Assembly: GCA_037892935.1 (NCBI GenBank)
Contig: JAYXKI010000011.1
Location: 186,001 to 250,000, forward strand
Direction: 5' to 3'
Length of the DNA: 64,000 nucleotides
From: Phlebopus portentosus
Taxonomy: Eukaryota > Basidiomycota > Agaricomycetes > Boletales > Boletinellaceae
In this document: piece by piece, positions 23,204-34,752 of the stretch
How the letters are laid out: each line of letters opens with the position of its first letter
Numbering within the stretch: position 1 is the stretch's first letter
Notes under the pieces: generated by a model
Told to the model about the DNA's origin: nothing
Databases searched by the model: none
Seen by the model: only the letters and a program-made list of their open reading frames with translations
Position numbers and translations under genes: made by a program

Positions 23204-24795
23204 ATCTCTGACTCGAGCAGGGCCCGCTTAGCTCGCACTTTATTTCGCCGTTGCTTGCTTAAATCTATCCTAAACACCTCTCTTTCTCCGACTCTTCCCG
23301 CCTATTCAGTCTCTTTCTGTCCAGGTACTCAATGAACGATGCGTCCCGGAACAAAATCTCGAGTTCTTCGGTAATCCAGTCCAGAATGATTACAGCGAGA
23401 CAGTTATTCATACGATACTTGCCTGGTGCGCGCAAGAGGATCTTCATTACAGAATAGAATAGTGTGGCTTTTCGGAATCTTTTCTACATTGGAAGAAAAT
23501 CCCGGACTGAATGGTCATGTATAAAGCTCTCGCCGGTGAGAATTATGCGGCGTTAGAGGTATCCTTTGCCCGTGCATGCTCATTATCGTATTCTGGGAAA
23601 CAATCTTTTTAATTGAATACAGCTTCGAAGCTTCGAAGGAGGTTCGACCGTTCAGAACATTGTGGGGTCGGTCCACTTGTAGGGTCTCTTTCAACCTTCC
23701 CTATCCAGTTTACTTAAAGTCGAGATGTCCGTTCTGTGGCATGTGGAGATAAGTACATTATATCACTTTTATGCTACAGGGTAGAAACGCCGGACCAAAG
23801 TCTAGATCGGCTATTCTACGTTTCAAGAGTATTATGTCTCGAAGTCACGAACATCCTGGTAAACCTCTACTCGCGTAGACCCCGACAAGACGTACCTGAC
23901 GTGTCTCGAGTCTCCAGGCGTTGGATTATCGTAACGGTCAGCGATGGCCGTTAGGAATTCGGACTGAGGACGGCCGAGAGTGTTTTGAGAACATTTCCTC
24001 CTTCTCTTAGATCCGAGTTCCAGTGCGGAGAGAAAGCCTGCTATATACCGACGAGCTCCGGAAAACGGTCGCTCAAAGGCTAACATTTCTTTCCGGTGAA
24101 GCAGAAGCGCTTGGTCGTAGTTAGAATGTACACAACCCACCAGTCTCCCTCTGACACTCTGTGCACGGTATGGATCAGTCTTCACTCTAGTCGTGCCTCC
24201 CTTGCATGTTGGTTCTGTTCTGCGTCTCAGCCATCTGCGAATCCTTGCGCGGCTTTTTCTCGCCCCTCCTCTGTTCGTCTTCACCATGTTACTTGCTATG
24301 CCGAGTCTGCTTGTAAGTAAGTAGATGCCTCATCTGCGTATATGCTACCCTTGGCCTCTGGCCCTCGGCTCGCTTTCCTGCTGCTCTCTTGCTCGTTTCC
24401 CGGGAAGTCTGCCATGCTTCGGTGACTTAGTATTTCTGCTGCGTCGTTTGTTCCAGTGTGGCGGGCTCTATATTTCTCTGATATTGTGCTTTGCAGCTCA
24501 ATGTTCGCTCCTGCTCGGTCGGAAGTCAACAGTAAATCAGCAAAGAGACTCGATCTTCATAGGGCATTGGCACTATATCAACCTTCCAGATCTGAAGACC
24601 TGTGGCATAATTGAAGAACTCGTGCTCGTTCTGATTCTTAATCGAATATTATTCACACATTCCTCGCCAGCGGTTCCTAAGTGTAACAAGAAGGACAATT
24701 CTATTGGCGAGCTCCTATCTGCAACAAGGAAGTACAATAGAACGCGCCCGCACTTCCTGCTTCGCTAACCGGACTTGTCTTCCATTTACAGTTCT
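23204..24795. other. Gene-poor region
   Basis: No confident gene. An ATG-initiated open frame of 151 codons on the minus strand (24287-23832) is very Arg-rich and unlike any family I know. A minus frame of 77 codons (24529-24296) is hydrophilic but lacks an ATG. A perfect self-complementary tandem, AGCTTCGA twice, lies at about 23631-23648. Confidence 0.35.
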
Positions 24796-25017
24796 TCATG
24801 CATCGCTCTCGCCCCGTCCCAGCTCATTCAGCTTGTCAGTGCGCGCCGAGTCGGCGCGGGACATATTCTTTCCGCGGGGTTCGCCATGTTCCTTGTCGTG
24901 CGTACCCTTCTTTTGAAGGCATTGGCTGCCCGTGACCTCTGGGATTTGCGTGGTCTGGTTGTCACCGGGCTTGACGCCTCCTTTCTTGCTGGGAACGTAG
25001 TCTGGGTTATATGCCAT
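24796..25017 (-). CDS. Small hydrophilic protein, 73 residues, unknown function
   Basis: The ATG at 25017 lies in a good context (AAAATCATGG) about 50 bases downstream of a TATA box and opens an uninterrupted frame of 73 codons to TGA at 24796-24798. The protein starts MAYNPDYVPSKKGG and is rich in Gly, Lys, Asp, Glu and Gln with almost no large hydrophobic residues and one Cys, so it should be disordered and soluble, like hydrophilin or conidiation/stress proteins. I do not recognise a family. Promoter, context and composition together make a real gene likely. It has no introns, in contrast to its neighbours. Confidence 0.6.
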   Translation of the reverse strand: MAYNPDYVPSKKGGVKPGDNQTTQIPEVTGSQCLQKKGTHDKEHGEPRGKNMSRADSARTDKLNELGRGESDA

Positions 25018-25065
25018 GATTTTCTTTGATGTTTGTGTTCTACTCTTGATCACCGGATTGTACGG

Positions 25066-25076
25066 GTTTATATAGC
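25066..25076 (-). promoter_or_regulatory. TATA box of the 73-residue protein gene
   Basis: On the minus strand the sequence reads GCTATATAAAC, about 50 bases before the start codon at 25017, followed by an A- and C-rich leader. Clear TATA boxes in fungi often mark highly inducible genes. Confidence 0.55.
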
Positions 25077-26246
25077 TTTTCTTTATCACCCCTACTTTGC
25101 ATCCCTCGCAGTGTTTTCGCGTGTCCTGCGACCTATGGAAAGCATTGTTCGTACTTGTGTGTGACAGAGTCAAGAGCAAAGTGCATCCTCACCATCTGTC
25201 GTGTGGCGTATCTTTTCATCACTCCTTTGCGGCTAATAAAGACAAAAAATGTCAAAGGGTAACTCCTCATTGCTCGGTCCTGTCAGAGATAGAGCAGCAA
25301 AGGAGATAGACAGGACTAGCGACTATTTCGTTTTGCGAATGATCTTAGCGGATCCAGGCAAGAGTGGAACTTGCATGCCTTGCTCGCTCACAATTCGTAT
25401 GCTGAAATATTGGAGGGCTGAAGGCTACCTATCTGGGGTTCTCAGACCGCGTTCAATTGAAAATGTTAACATGACCAGATTTTGCACAGTCAGGGGGGCT
25501 TGGCCTCCTACAACCGTGTCATATACGGTATAACTTGGGCAATCCGCCTACATAGTTGGGGAAAAGCAGTATCTTTCTTGTGCGGGAGTGCCAGTATACA
25601 CTAGTGAAATACTTATACTGGTATGAGATTATTACGGAGCGTCTGTCATTGATGCTCGACCCGACTGGGTCATCATCATCGTCCAGACATCCTACGCTAT
25701 TTGTTGTCGATAAAAGTAGATTTCAAATCCCTGAGGTTGTAAAGGCCTTACTGAGCTTAGTAGACGCGTTTCAGCACCTCTCGTGATGAGCATCTTAATA
25801 CAGGACCATACTTTTCTTTTGTACACAGCGATCGCTGACTAAAATCGGACCTTGAATTTTAGTGCTTCTTCTTTCTCATTTACCACGTGATGCCAAGGTC
25901 AATCCACTAAACTAAGGACTTTGATCGGCTGTGATCTGCAGATTGATCTGCCTCCACACCACTTCATCAACACATATTAATCCTTATGGAAAAAAAAGCA
26001 GGGAAATTTAGGGCACGTATGCATTACACATATGTGCTCATCAGCTGAAGTACTTCTCAAGTCCTGCAGAAAAAAGGAAAAGAAAAAAAAATGGAAAACT
26101 TCGGACATGTATGCAATGAACAAATGTGATCAGCATCAGCATCCAAAAATCCCATTCCTCCTTACCCAATTCAGCTCAGTCTGTGTGCTGGATTTATATC
26201 AAATTAGATAGACAGAAGAACCAGTAACAAAGACTAGGATTTATGG
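25077..26246. other. Gene-poor region with A-tracts
   Basis: No gene is supported. A-rich runs occur near 25988-26000 and 26074-26092 within two similar stretches (both contain AAAAAAG/GGAAA followed by a TATGCA string), possibly a weak local duplication. Confidence 0.35.
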
Positions 26247-26287
26247 CCAGCAGGGTTTTCGGCGAAGCCGAAAACACAAGTTGCTGG
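26247..26287 (-). other. Nested hairpin in the 3' flank of the Rossmann-fold gene
   Basis: A perfect 9-bp inverted repeat, GTTTTCGGC (26255-26263) and GCCGAAAAC (26267-26275), is separated by three bases. An outer 6-bp stem, CCAGCA (26247-26252) and TGCTGG (26282-26287), encloses it. It lies 75-115 bases past the stop codon of the minus-strand gene ending at 26361, so it should be in its 3' UTR or just beyond. A transcript would form a stable stem with loop UUC closed by C-G. Confidence 0.6.
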
Positions 26288-26360
26288 TGAGTATAATATA
26301 ATGAATGTACGCTTAGGTAATCAAAGATCAATCAAATTCATTAAAGTGAGTATGATAGTC

Positions 26361-27199
26361 TTATTTAGTCTCTGCACCTTTCCACTCCTTTAACAACTGC
26401 TTCATTTGCACATTCGAAAATGTTCCCGGTTCAGGATGTCCTTTTCCAGCCTCCAGACAGAACTGTGCTAGATCCTCAACCTTGATGTACTTGGACGGTA
26501 TGCCGAAGCTGATAACGGGGCCTAGTATTCTGGCTGCGATTCGCATTGAGGCGGACCTGATTAACGCCTCATCCTTGGGATTTGTCGGGAAGTATCCTGG
26601 ACGGAGGTTGTACGCGTGGACGAAGGCGGATTGCGCAGCGAATGCTCTCAGGTCTTTCTCGGTTCGTCCCTAGAGATGATATCAGTCAGCGCTTCAGGTT
26701 GCACAGCTACACAGAAAAGGATTCGGACCTTGACCCGAGCAAATAAAACTCCTTTCTCATCTGTATTTGCACCATCACCACTGATATAGACAAACCTGAA
26801 TTTCTCATCTTCCCCGCGAATACCGGCAGCATCGAACGCCTTCAGAGCTGCCATCGGGAAATCATGAGTGAGCCGCGTGTACTCGTCTTCGCTCATCCCT
26901 GCGGAACTCTTCCCTAGCGCCCAAATGCACGCACTATGGCCCTCGAGTCGCGCGAGAAGCTCGGGTGGGTACGATAGAAAGTCAGAATGCTCGATACGCG
27001 TGATCTTTTCAGATGCTGGGACATGCGCCGGTATTGGACGACGTGACAACACGGTGATTCTCGAGATGGATGTATCAGCTATGGCCGAACGAAGGATTTC
27101 GAGACCGGCTGAGAGTCGCAGTAAACGATGTCAACAATTGAAAAAAAGAGTTGTAACGCACATACCAGCGCCAGTTGCTCCAGTGAGAATAACCTTCAT
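26361..27199 (-). CDS. NAD(P)-binding Rossmann-fold protein (atypical SDR / NmrA-like)
   Basis: The ATG at 27199 starts MKVILTGATGA; a 57-nt intron (27165-27109, GTATGT...TCAG) joins it to AGLEILRSAIAD, completing the dinucleotide-binding motif TGATGAAG. Downstream come ITVLSRRP (second strand), ACIWALGKSS, and RFVYISGDGA in the large exon, then an intron near 26735-26670 and NLRPGYFPT followed by KYIKVEDLAQF. This is the layout of atypical short-chain dehydrogenases in fungi, about 250 residues; many act as nucleotide-sugar epimerase-like or regulatory proteins. The classic YxxxK is not obvious, so catalysis is uncertain. The stop is TAA at 26361-26363. Confidence 0.8.
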
Positions 27200-29217
27200 T
27201 TGTTCTACTCTGTCGTACTAACGCTGGATAGTCCGTGTTTTATCATGTCCCTCGCGTGTTTCGAAATTTAAACCTCCAAGATGGGCTCTGCCGTCGAGGC
27301 GCGTCAGCTTTCAAGGCGGATCAAAGCGGCATGATGATACCGATCGACGCTCACTGCGGACGGCATGCAGCGGATATATAGTACCTTACGCGAAAGTATT
27401 TACTAGTGGATGGATGAGCCGGAATGTCGCTTCCTCTTCATTCTTCATCTCAGGCTGAAGGTGTCCTGCCTCTTGCTATCCGTCCCAGAGTTGCTCGGGG
27501 AAAGTATCGATTCTTTACAAAGAGATGCAATTAATTGCATTCTCCTTTTAGCGAGAGACTCTCGAGATGACTGACTACGAATCTCTTGGGGATGGTACCT
27601 AATCACTATGTAATCAATGCGCAGCATTTCGTCTATCTCGCCTGGCCCACGGATCAATGTGTCAACAACGTTTGCCGCCTCATGCCGAGGTATTCTAACT
27701 GCGAATCAAGATTTGCCGTTTCTGCTTCTCTGTAAAAAGCGGATAATCTGATAAGAAGGGAAAAACGGCTGACGAGACCCGCGGATGTTCACAGAAAATC
27801 GCAGTGGATATTTGTGCCTCTTGTTAAGTCACCGAATGATATTGTACGGTCATTCCGGATATTCTTGTCATAGCTGGAGCTGCACAATCATTGTACGTAT
27901 ATATACATTGATTGAGGTCATTCGGCGCATTCGTATCGGGCATGAAGCAATGCAAAAGAACAGAAACCATCTTCGGGACCTATGTATGCAATCGTTTCGC
28001 GTAGTTCATGCGGATGGACTATTCCCATCGATTCTCTTCTGCTTCCATCGCGTATGCGACCTATTCAAATAATCACTCACACGCGTATGTATCCGTGGGT
28101 GGACTTCTTACTGTTCCTATCCTCTCGGACCTCATGCAGGCAGTGCATAAGATCTAACTGACCGCTATTAACAGTTCCGGCGCTTACTGCTTTGCTTCTT
28201 GCGTCTATCATGCTTACGTCCGATTAACAAATACACCGGAGGTTATCTGCATGATTTTGGTTCATACGCTCAATCGCTCTGAAATCCAAATTGCAGATAT
28301 GGTCTGTTTCTCGGGCCGCTTCAATGTCGAACTGTATGCCGAACTCCCTCATAGGCTGTAATGATGCCAGAATTGTTCCATCTCTGTGTGCATTCGCGAG
28401 CAGCATTAATGCCCATGTCCATGACTTAACTTACATCACCTCCTAAAGGGTACAAATGCCTCTTCATTCGGAGAGTTTCCGGTGCTTCTTTTCAGAGCGA
28501 AGCCTGTTCCCTCTTTGTGCGCAATGAGACAGTATACTTGGATTTAAGGAGGTTTCCGTGTTATTGCCCTGGCTTGGATTCTGGGACGCCAATAGCATCG
28601 GCTCACGCGGACCCCTTCCACTTTGGATTTGATGGGCCTCATGGTAGTTGGATTCCAAGGTTGGATGCAGACTTGCATAATTCCATTTATAGATTCGTGA
28701 AAGCCAAGCACCGTGTATACTTCGGACTCCGGACTCATGGGACGAAGAAACATCGGAAACACACATACTCCCGCGAACCGGCTAGAGGCAGTGGGGTACT
28801 CGTCTGGAGCCGCATGTCTCTCAGAAACAGTCATACTTGGTCTAATATACCAAGGATAATGGCAAGGTTCTCTGGCATAAGTGTTGGAGTAAGCTCATAT
28901 GCGTTGGAGACCCGTAAATGAAGGAACAGCTATATAGCAGCAACAAGACAACCCACCACTATAAACTGAAAAGATATTAGAAGAGAAGGCTGAAGAAGGA
29001 AATAAAGAGACCATATATGTAATATAATTATCGTACAGAAGTTCGTATTTAGACAGACCACTTGCTGGGTATTACTGTATTATAAGTTATCTCAATGGGA
29101 AGGCTCTCTGGTCATAAGAAAGAGGATAAATCCGCCCTGATAGCTCCCAAAGTTCTTCGTCGCCCTGACTCGGAACCCGAACTTTGCGAATACTCGCACC
29201 TATTTGAAGACTGTTAC
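27200..29217. other. Gene-poor region
   Basis: About 2 kb with no supported gene. A perfect 16-bp palindrome, ATGCAATTAATTGCAT, lies at 27525-27540. Open frames here are short and without recognisable motifs. Confidence 0.4.
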
Positions 29218-30106
29218 TTAGCAGCCTCGCAACAAGTAAAGGATTCGGGTACAGACCATGCTATCGCTGTTCACCTCGAGACAGGTCTTCCGGGAAGATG
29301 CGTCTGCCTAAAGTCCGTGGAATAAGATCCCAATGCTACAAACAGGTGGAAACTGGGATCATCACCTGTCGGAGAACGGTCTGCATAAGTTGGCGTCCTA
29401 TTCCTCGTCGCTGTCGGTCTGGGTGGACTGCAATGGTCTTTATATACCATGCTGCTTTTCGTCCTTCCTGAGAACCAAGCGCAATGTTTGTCAGCTCGCT
29501 GAACTTCGGCATAAACTACATTGTGAGAATAAGTAACTAGGCTGCAAGACGAAACATTATGGGATTGGACGCACATGAGATGTCCACCATTGCTGCATCT
29601 CTGGCGATAGTTTTGAGACATAATCAAGACTTTGAGGTGGATGCGAAGAAGGGCTGTTTGCGATGGTCATCGATTTCAGCATAGCCATTTACCTCCGTGA
29701 AAAAAAATGGATCTGATTCCGCACCTCTCCTGGACATCTTGTCCGGGTGCATATGCTAATAGGACACCGTCGACGGAGTCACCTTGGCCGGCGACATAAA
29801 CTTCCCCTCGCGAGAGGCATAGTTCGACTTGAGATTGAATGAGTGCAGGCTCTAAACCAGCGCGCCCGCCTGTCAAGGCAGCCATTTCAAGATCTATTGC
29901 TAGGAGGCTCAGCAGCGCTACTGCAGATCATTGCATTGACAAACTCGTACCTCCTCTGCAAGAAGCAAGTAAAACTTGAGCAATCCGAGTTTTCTCATAA
30001 GCTACCGTAATTCGTTTAAGGAAAGCTCCGGAATCGGGGGACCTGGAGACGTACCTGTAACATTTTGAGCTGAGAGCTTTCGGACAGTCACCGCGGAAGA
30101 CGACAT
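29218..30106 (-). CDS. GNAT-family N-acetyltransferase
   Basis: The start MSSSAVTVRKLSAQNVT at 30106 and the block EMAALTGGRAGLEPALIQSQ are typical of fungal GNAT proteins. Motif A is clear near 29450-29360: TIAVHPDRQRRGIGRQLM, containing the acetyl-CoA loop RxxGxG. The last exon, after an intron ending at ACTTTAG, encodes ADASSRKTCLEVNS and stops at TAA 29218-29220. The middle block LSPEMQQWWTSH also fits the family. Exon borders at the 5' end are ambiguous, and at about 29697-29705 a run of eight T (minus strand) leaves the next exon out of phase by one base, so the gene may be broken or the run miscounted. Substrate is unknown; the partner gene is a divergent GST. Confidence 0.65.
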
Positions 30107-30601
30107 GATGGAATGAGTACTGTGGGGATCGGAAGTAAAACTGGCGGCTTTCAAGAGCCATTTTTACATGCTGATTCTTATACCCTTAGCCAAATGAATG
30201 CAGAGCCCCCGGCCGGCTGTACATAAAAGCCCTGAAACGGAGCGGTCTGACGGTGGACAACACCGCGGAGACCATGCGAAAGATGAGATCGGAGATGCGG
30301 ATGCGTCGGATTGGTAAGATATATTTTGCAATCAGTCACAGATGCAAGGGGTTGTTGCTCTCTAAACTATACACATCGGTGCCATTCAGTTTCATCGTCG
30401 AGAGGCAAGATCTAAATCCGCACTCAAGATCGGAAGAAGTCGCTCAGAAGCTAAAATTCTCATTTCGGTCGATTACGTATTCACTCTTTATGTCACTAGC
30501 TATCGGTATGACTGGTTGAATTGTTACCACTTCCAGACTGCCACTCGCACCACTCAGAATCACAGCATAACACCCATATCGCCGCAGACTACTCGTCATC
30601 A
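30107..30601. promoter_or_regulatory. Shared intergenic region of divergent GNAT and GST genes
   Basis: About 495 bases separate the two opposed start codons. No TATA box is obvious and no coding sequence is supported; co-regulation of the two genes from here is possible but unproven. Confidence 0.4.
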
Positions 30602-31795
30602 ATGCCTGAGAAGGAGGACACTGGCAAGCGGTATCATTTGTCCTGCACCGGAGATGCTCTCCAGACCGTGGAAAAGCATAGCGAGTCTGAAGAGATCACT
30701 TTCTTTGGAGCGTGCTTTTGTCCGTTTGTTCAACGTGTCTGGATAGCCTTGGAATACTTCCAAATTCCTTATCGCGTGAGTGAAAGCAGTATTTCGGCGA
30801 TTTGGGCTGTAACATGTAAAGTAATCAATGTCTTGTAGTATTGTGAGTAGTCATGGGTCCCGGTTATAGGGTTCTCCTAACAACAGAGGTTTATGGATAT
30901 AGATGAAGTCGATCCCTACAAGAAGCCACCAGAGCTTCTTCAGGTCTCTCCGAAAGGGCTCGTTCCGGCTCTCCGGTTTGAAAGTACAGAGCCACTGAGG
31001 AGTCTGAATGAAAGCACCGTAATCCTGGAATTCTTAGAAGAGTATACCAAATTCAACATAGGTCTGGTATATCATGAATTACTGAATGCTTTTTCACAGT
31101 TCCGCAGCAATTACTAGCAGAAAAAGTCTTCTTCCTGCTAAAGATGATCCATGTGAGTTGAACTTCTCCGTTGCACAACACTCTCTTGATTGTTGCCACT
31201 GGTTTCATCAAGATGTCCGAGCGCTCGTAAGGCTCCAATGCGATCATGTCAATCGAAGCCTTGTTCCCGCGTTCTATCGCTATTTGCAGGCTCAGGAGGA
31301 GGGTGCGATAATTGCTGCTGCCAGAGAATTTGTCCAGTCGCTGGAGGGCCTTACGTCCTTACTTGAACGTGCGAATCGCGAGGTCGGCCCGGCAGCTTGT
31401 GGTCTCTGGATCGAAGGTGGAGAATTAAGTCTTACGGATGTCGTAGCTGGTCCATGTTTGTTTATTCCTTTCTGTATGTTTTTTGCGAGCTAAACCGGTT
31501 GATTTATCTTCTCCAGGGCTATTCCGAGCGACTAACGTCTTGAAACATTACCGTGCCTTTGAACTGCCACCGAGCGATCGATTCAAGCGATGGCTCGCGA
31601 GAATCTTCTCGCACCCCGCATTTAGAGCAACCGCGAGCACCGAACAACTGTATCTAGACTCGTATGAGAGGCAAGTTATTCTCGGAACTTGTTATGTTGC
31701 ACGCAGCTGACAAATGCTATCGAAGATATGCGTTCAATCGGCCCAACACCAGTCAAGTTGCCAACGCTATCAATTCGGGCCGCGCGCTGCCCTGA
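30602..31795 (+). CDS. Glutathione S-transferase, omega-like
   Basis: Six exons (30602-30775, 30887-31041, 31100-31152, 31213-31455, 31517-31670, 31726-31795) sum to 849 bases, giving 282 residues. The N-terminal thioredoxin-like domain has FFGACFCPFVQRVWIALEYF, with a cysteine at the position of the omega-class catalytic residue, then GLVPALRF and NESTVILEFLED, the glutathione-binding segment. The C-terminal helical domain follows (LVPAFYRYLQAQ...DVVAGPWLFR) and the protein ends PNTSQVANAINSGRALP. It should conjugate or reduce substrates with glutathione in the cytosol, typically dehydroascorbate, quinones or glutathionyl compounds. The last intron (31671-31725) starts with GCAAGT, a GC-AG intron. 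The gene is divergent from a GNAT gene. Confidence 0.88.
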
Positions 31796-34752
31796 CTGTT
31801 CCATTAAATGTCAGAGAAACCATGACTTGTAACACTAGTACGTATGCGAAGAATTATGATGAAAACGAGACCTAGTGCAGGGCATATCACTTCAACGGCG
31901 TCCATAATCGGATGCATTGAGAGGTAAGTGGACGCCTGAACTACTGCGGAGCTGTTGGGGGACGTTGGGGACGTAAGCGATGGAGGCTAAAGGCACGCAT
32001 TTCACTGACTCTAGAGCTTCGGGCTCCATCACCAGCTTTCCGTGGCTCGGTCAAATCAAACCCACCCTGAACATAGCCGGAGCAAGGGACGAGAAATCGA
32101 ATCAGAGCTTATCGATTTTGTGATGGGCGGGAATTCGTTTTGCAGACAAAACTCGTCTCACATGTCTCGATCTCGAGGCCCTTTCTTTATGGCCTCCCAA
32201 AGACAGGCAGGCTTCACTACAAAGAGCGGGCTGTTCAAACCTTTCTTGACTCTAGGACATCTCGATAGATCAGCTAGGATTTCTGTGTTCCTCGGACAAT
32301 TCCTTATGTCCTCGGCCTTAATTAGTGCTTTAGCATCAATCCTGGCGGATTAGGGCTAGTTCGGTCGGACCAAAGCAGAATATTCATTGCACTAACCTGC
32401 TTTTGCGAAGCTAACCATCGTTACTGTGATGACTGAGCCATTCATATCTATTCGCATCTGTGAGATTCCGACCGGGTTTTGGCTTACATGCGCTTCGGGT
32501 CACCGGATCTTAGACCAGCCTTCCCCAAAGTCCCAACCTCATTCTTGGTACTGAAATGAAAAACTCACACCGGACGCGCTGGAAATGGACTGACGCAGGA
32601 GAAGGTGTCCAAGAACTTTACTAGTGTTCTTGCCTGTAGTGCACTGTGGGCCAGGAATCTTGGTTCTTGGATCTTGCTAGCTCTTCACATCGGATGCATT
32701 GTTTCGATAATTTGTCATCTATCACGACTTGTTGCACACACAGTCAGGATCATAGGTGGCTAGTACAGATCAACTCTGAACGTCTGTGACGTTAGTATTT
32801 ATTCCTCGAGGCACTCTTCCGGAACGATTATCTCCCCGCACAACATGGAAGAATGGAGAGAACAGGTGGACTCTGCAAGATAGTAGTATGCAGTGCCAGA
32901 GAGTTATGCCATCGTGGCTTTATCCTTGGAGATTTCCATGCAGCAGATGTTCTAGAATGCAAACACGAGGTGCGTAGCCATCTGATTCCTCCAGTATTAC
33001 TTGCCTTGCAGCGCATTTCAATTCAAATCTTACTCGGGACTTTTGAGAGGAACCTGCTTGGTGCTTCAAATGATAGGAGTGCAAGAGCCATCATCACGAG
33101 GCGAAGACAACACTGTTAATATTAATGCAGCAGGTTAAGTGGACAAAAAGGATAATCTGATAGTCGGCTTCGTCGATCTCTATGCATCGTCTCTTACAGA
33201 TACCTCCGTCCAAGTCGTATCGCATTCGAAGGCTGTTCTTAGCGAAGCATGGCGTTAGGCGCGGGTAGACTACCGCACATTAGGGAACGCGTACGCCGTG
33301 GACTTTTTGGAGATACCAGCTTCGATCATGGAGTCTGACTTCAGGATACCGGAACGTCTTTTCTTGGGACTGGAATACGCCTTGGGGCGGGTAAACATCA
33401 TACATGCACTTCTATCTAAATTGGGCGTAATTCAGACGAGATTGACCGTGACTCGCCGTTGCGGTTCAACACGCACTCAATTAATAGTGGAATTCAATTC
33501 CTGTCGGGAAAATATATCCAGAGGATATCTTCGGCCAAATAACTTTAAGCTTGGACAGTGGGATTTGGATAAACACTCTCGGATGGAACCCTTGAGACTT
33601 GTAGGCAAGTATAGGCGGAAAATTATGTCGGACCGTGTTCATGATATATTTTAGGCGCATGAAGCCGATGTCTTCGCAATACTGGCATGGACCAGTGGTC
33701 TATGAGAAATCAAAACATCTAATTATGTGGCTTGAAAGTTCCTCTACGATAATTTGCCCACAAGGTGTTTAAAGGAAGTTATAGTACCAGTTTCTGCATA
33801 AAACGCTTTGAGAGTGGATACGCGGTCCAGCCACAGATATACAGTATCTTGGAGAGAGAACTGATGGTCAGAATACGGGGGAAAGTCTGAGGTTTTCAAC
33901 AGACTTACGGCTTTGTCGGCAGGAAGTATGAAGCGTAATTCAGTCTAGAGAATGGCACTTGTCTTAGACAGTAAGGACCGTCTAGGCACACCCGACAGAT
34001 CGTCAGGCGATCCTCGGCTGTGCGACATGACAGGAAAAGGGACTTGAAAGTGCTCGTGGATCTATAGAACAGTTTCTTGCTGGGAGAGCTTCCCCGAAAA
34101 CATACCGAATGCAGCTGATTCGAAGCAGATCGGAAAAGGCGTTATAGATGGCGATCCGAAGAACCTCCAATATCTGCGACAACAAAAGTGGCAAAGTGGA
34201 TGTTACCATTCTGGATGAGCTGATCTCTGTTTATGTAAAGTAATGTTAACGTACACCTGGAATGTCGCGGCAGCACTTGCACTCACGGAAGTTAATTATT
34301 TCCAAAAAATGACTCTGGGGTTCTCAGCGATGAAACTATGGAGCCAGGTGCAGTGGACTGAAATGGCTATAAATCCAAGGAAGAAAAAGTTCACGTATTC
34401 TCTGCCGAACGGCTAGGCTATTTAGCTGATCATCGACGAAAGAACTGTGAGCCTTTCCAAGTTTCGTGGCAGATTACCTGGCTCACCTGGGGTGCTATAA
34501 GACCGGATGAAAAAGCGAGGATGTTGGAAATAGAGATGATTAATATTAATATTAACTCAATCTATTGATGATAGAGATGTGCCTTGTATTTATTACAACC
34601 AGTGATCCGTAGCGATGTGCAACGTGGGTGTCACGTGCGATTCTGATTCCCTTATATTATTTCTTATCGAAATTTCTCAGACCAAAACCGCTTGCAAGGG
34701 AAAGCTCAAATTAACCCTCCATCAACGGCGACTCGCTCATGCAAAGACCACC
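31796..34752. other. Gene desert of about 3 kb
   Basis: No gene is supported. Open frames (for example 33298-33654 plus) have no family signature. AT-rich strings TTAATATTAAT occur at about 33116-33126 and 34541-34556. This could be old transposon sequence, but no terminal repeats, reverse transcriptase or transposase motif were found. Confidence 0.4.

Noticed and set aside
23832..24287. Minus-strand frame of 151 codons with ATG
   Set aside because: Very Arg-rich, no motif, no promoter signal and no splice partners; chance is a sufficient explanation.
24325..24768. Plus-strand frame of 147 codons with hydrophobic start
   Set aside because: No motif; composition resembles antisense text of hydrophilic sequence, and no flanking exons were found.
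28464..28921. Overlapping frames of 96-134 codons on both strands
   Set aside because: No family signature and no consistent extension; open frames of this length are expected by chance in 64 kb.
30776..30886. Possible 4-base mini-exon inside the first GST intron
   Set aside because: The two flanking exons already join in phase (IPYR to RFMDIDEVD), so a mini-exon is unnecessary.
31796..34752. Transposon in the gene desert
   Set aside because: No terminal repeats, target duplications, reverse transcriptase or transposase motifs could be seen by eye.
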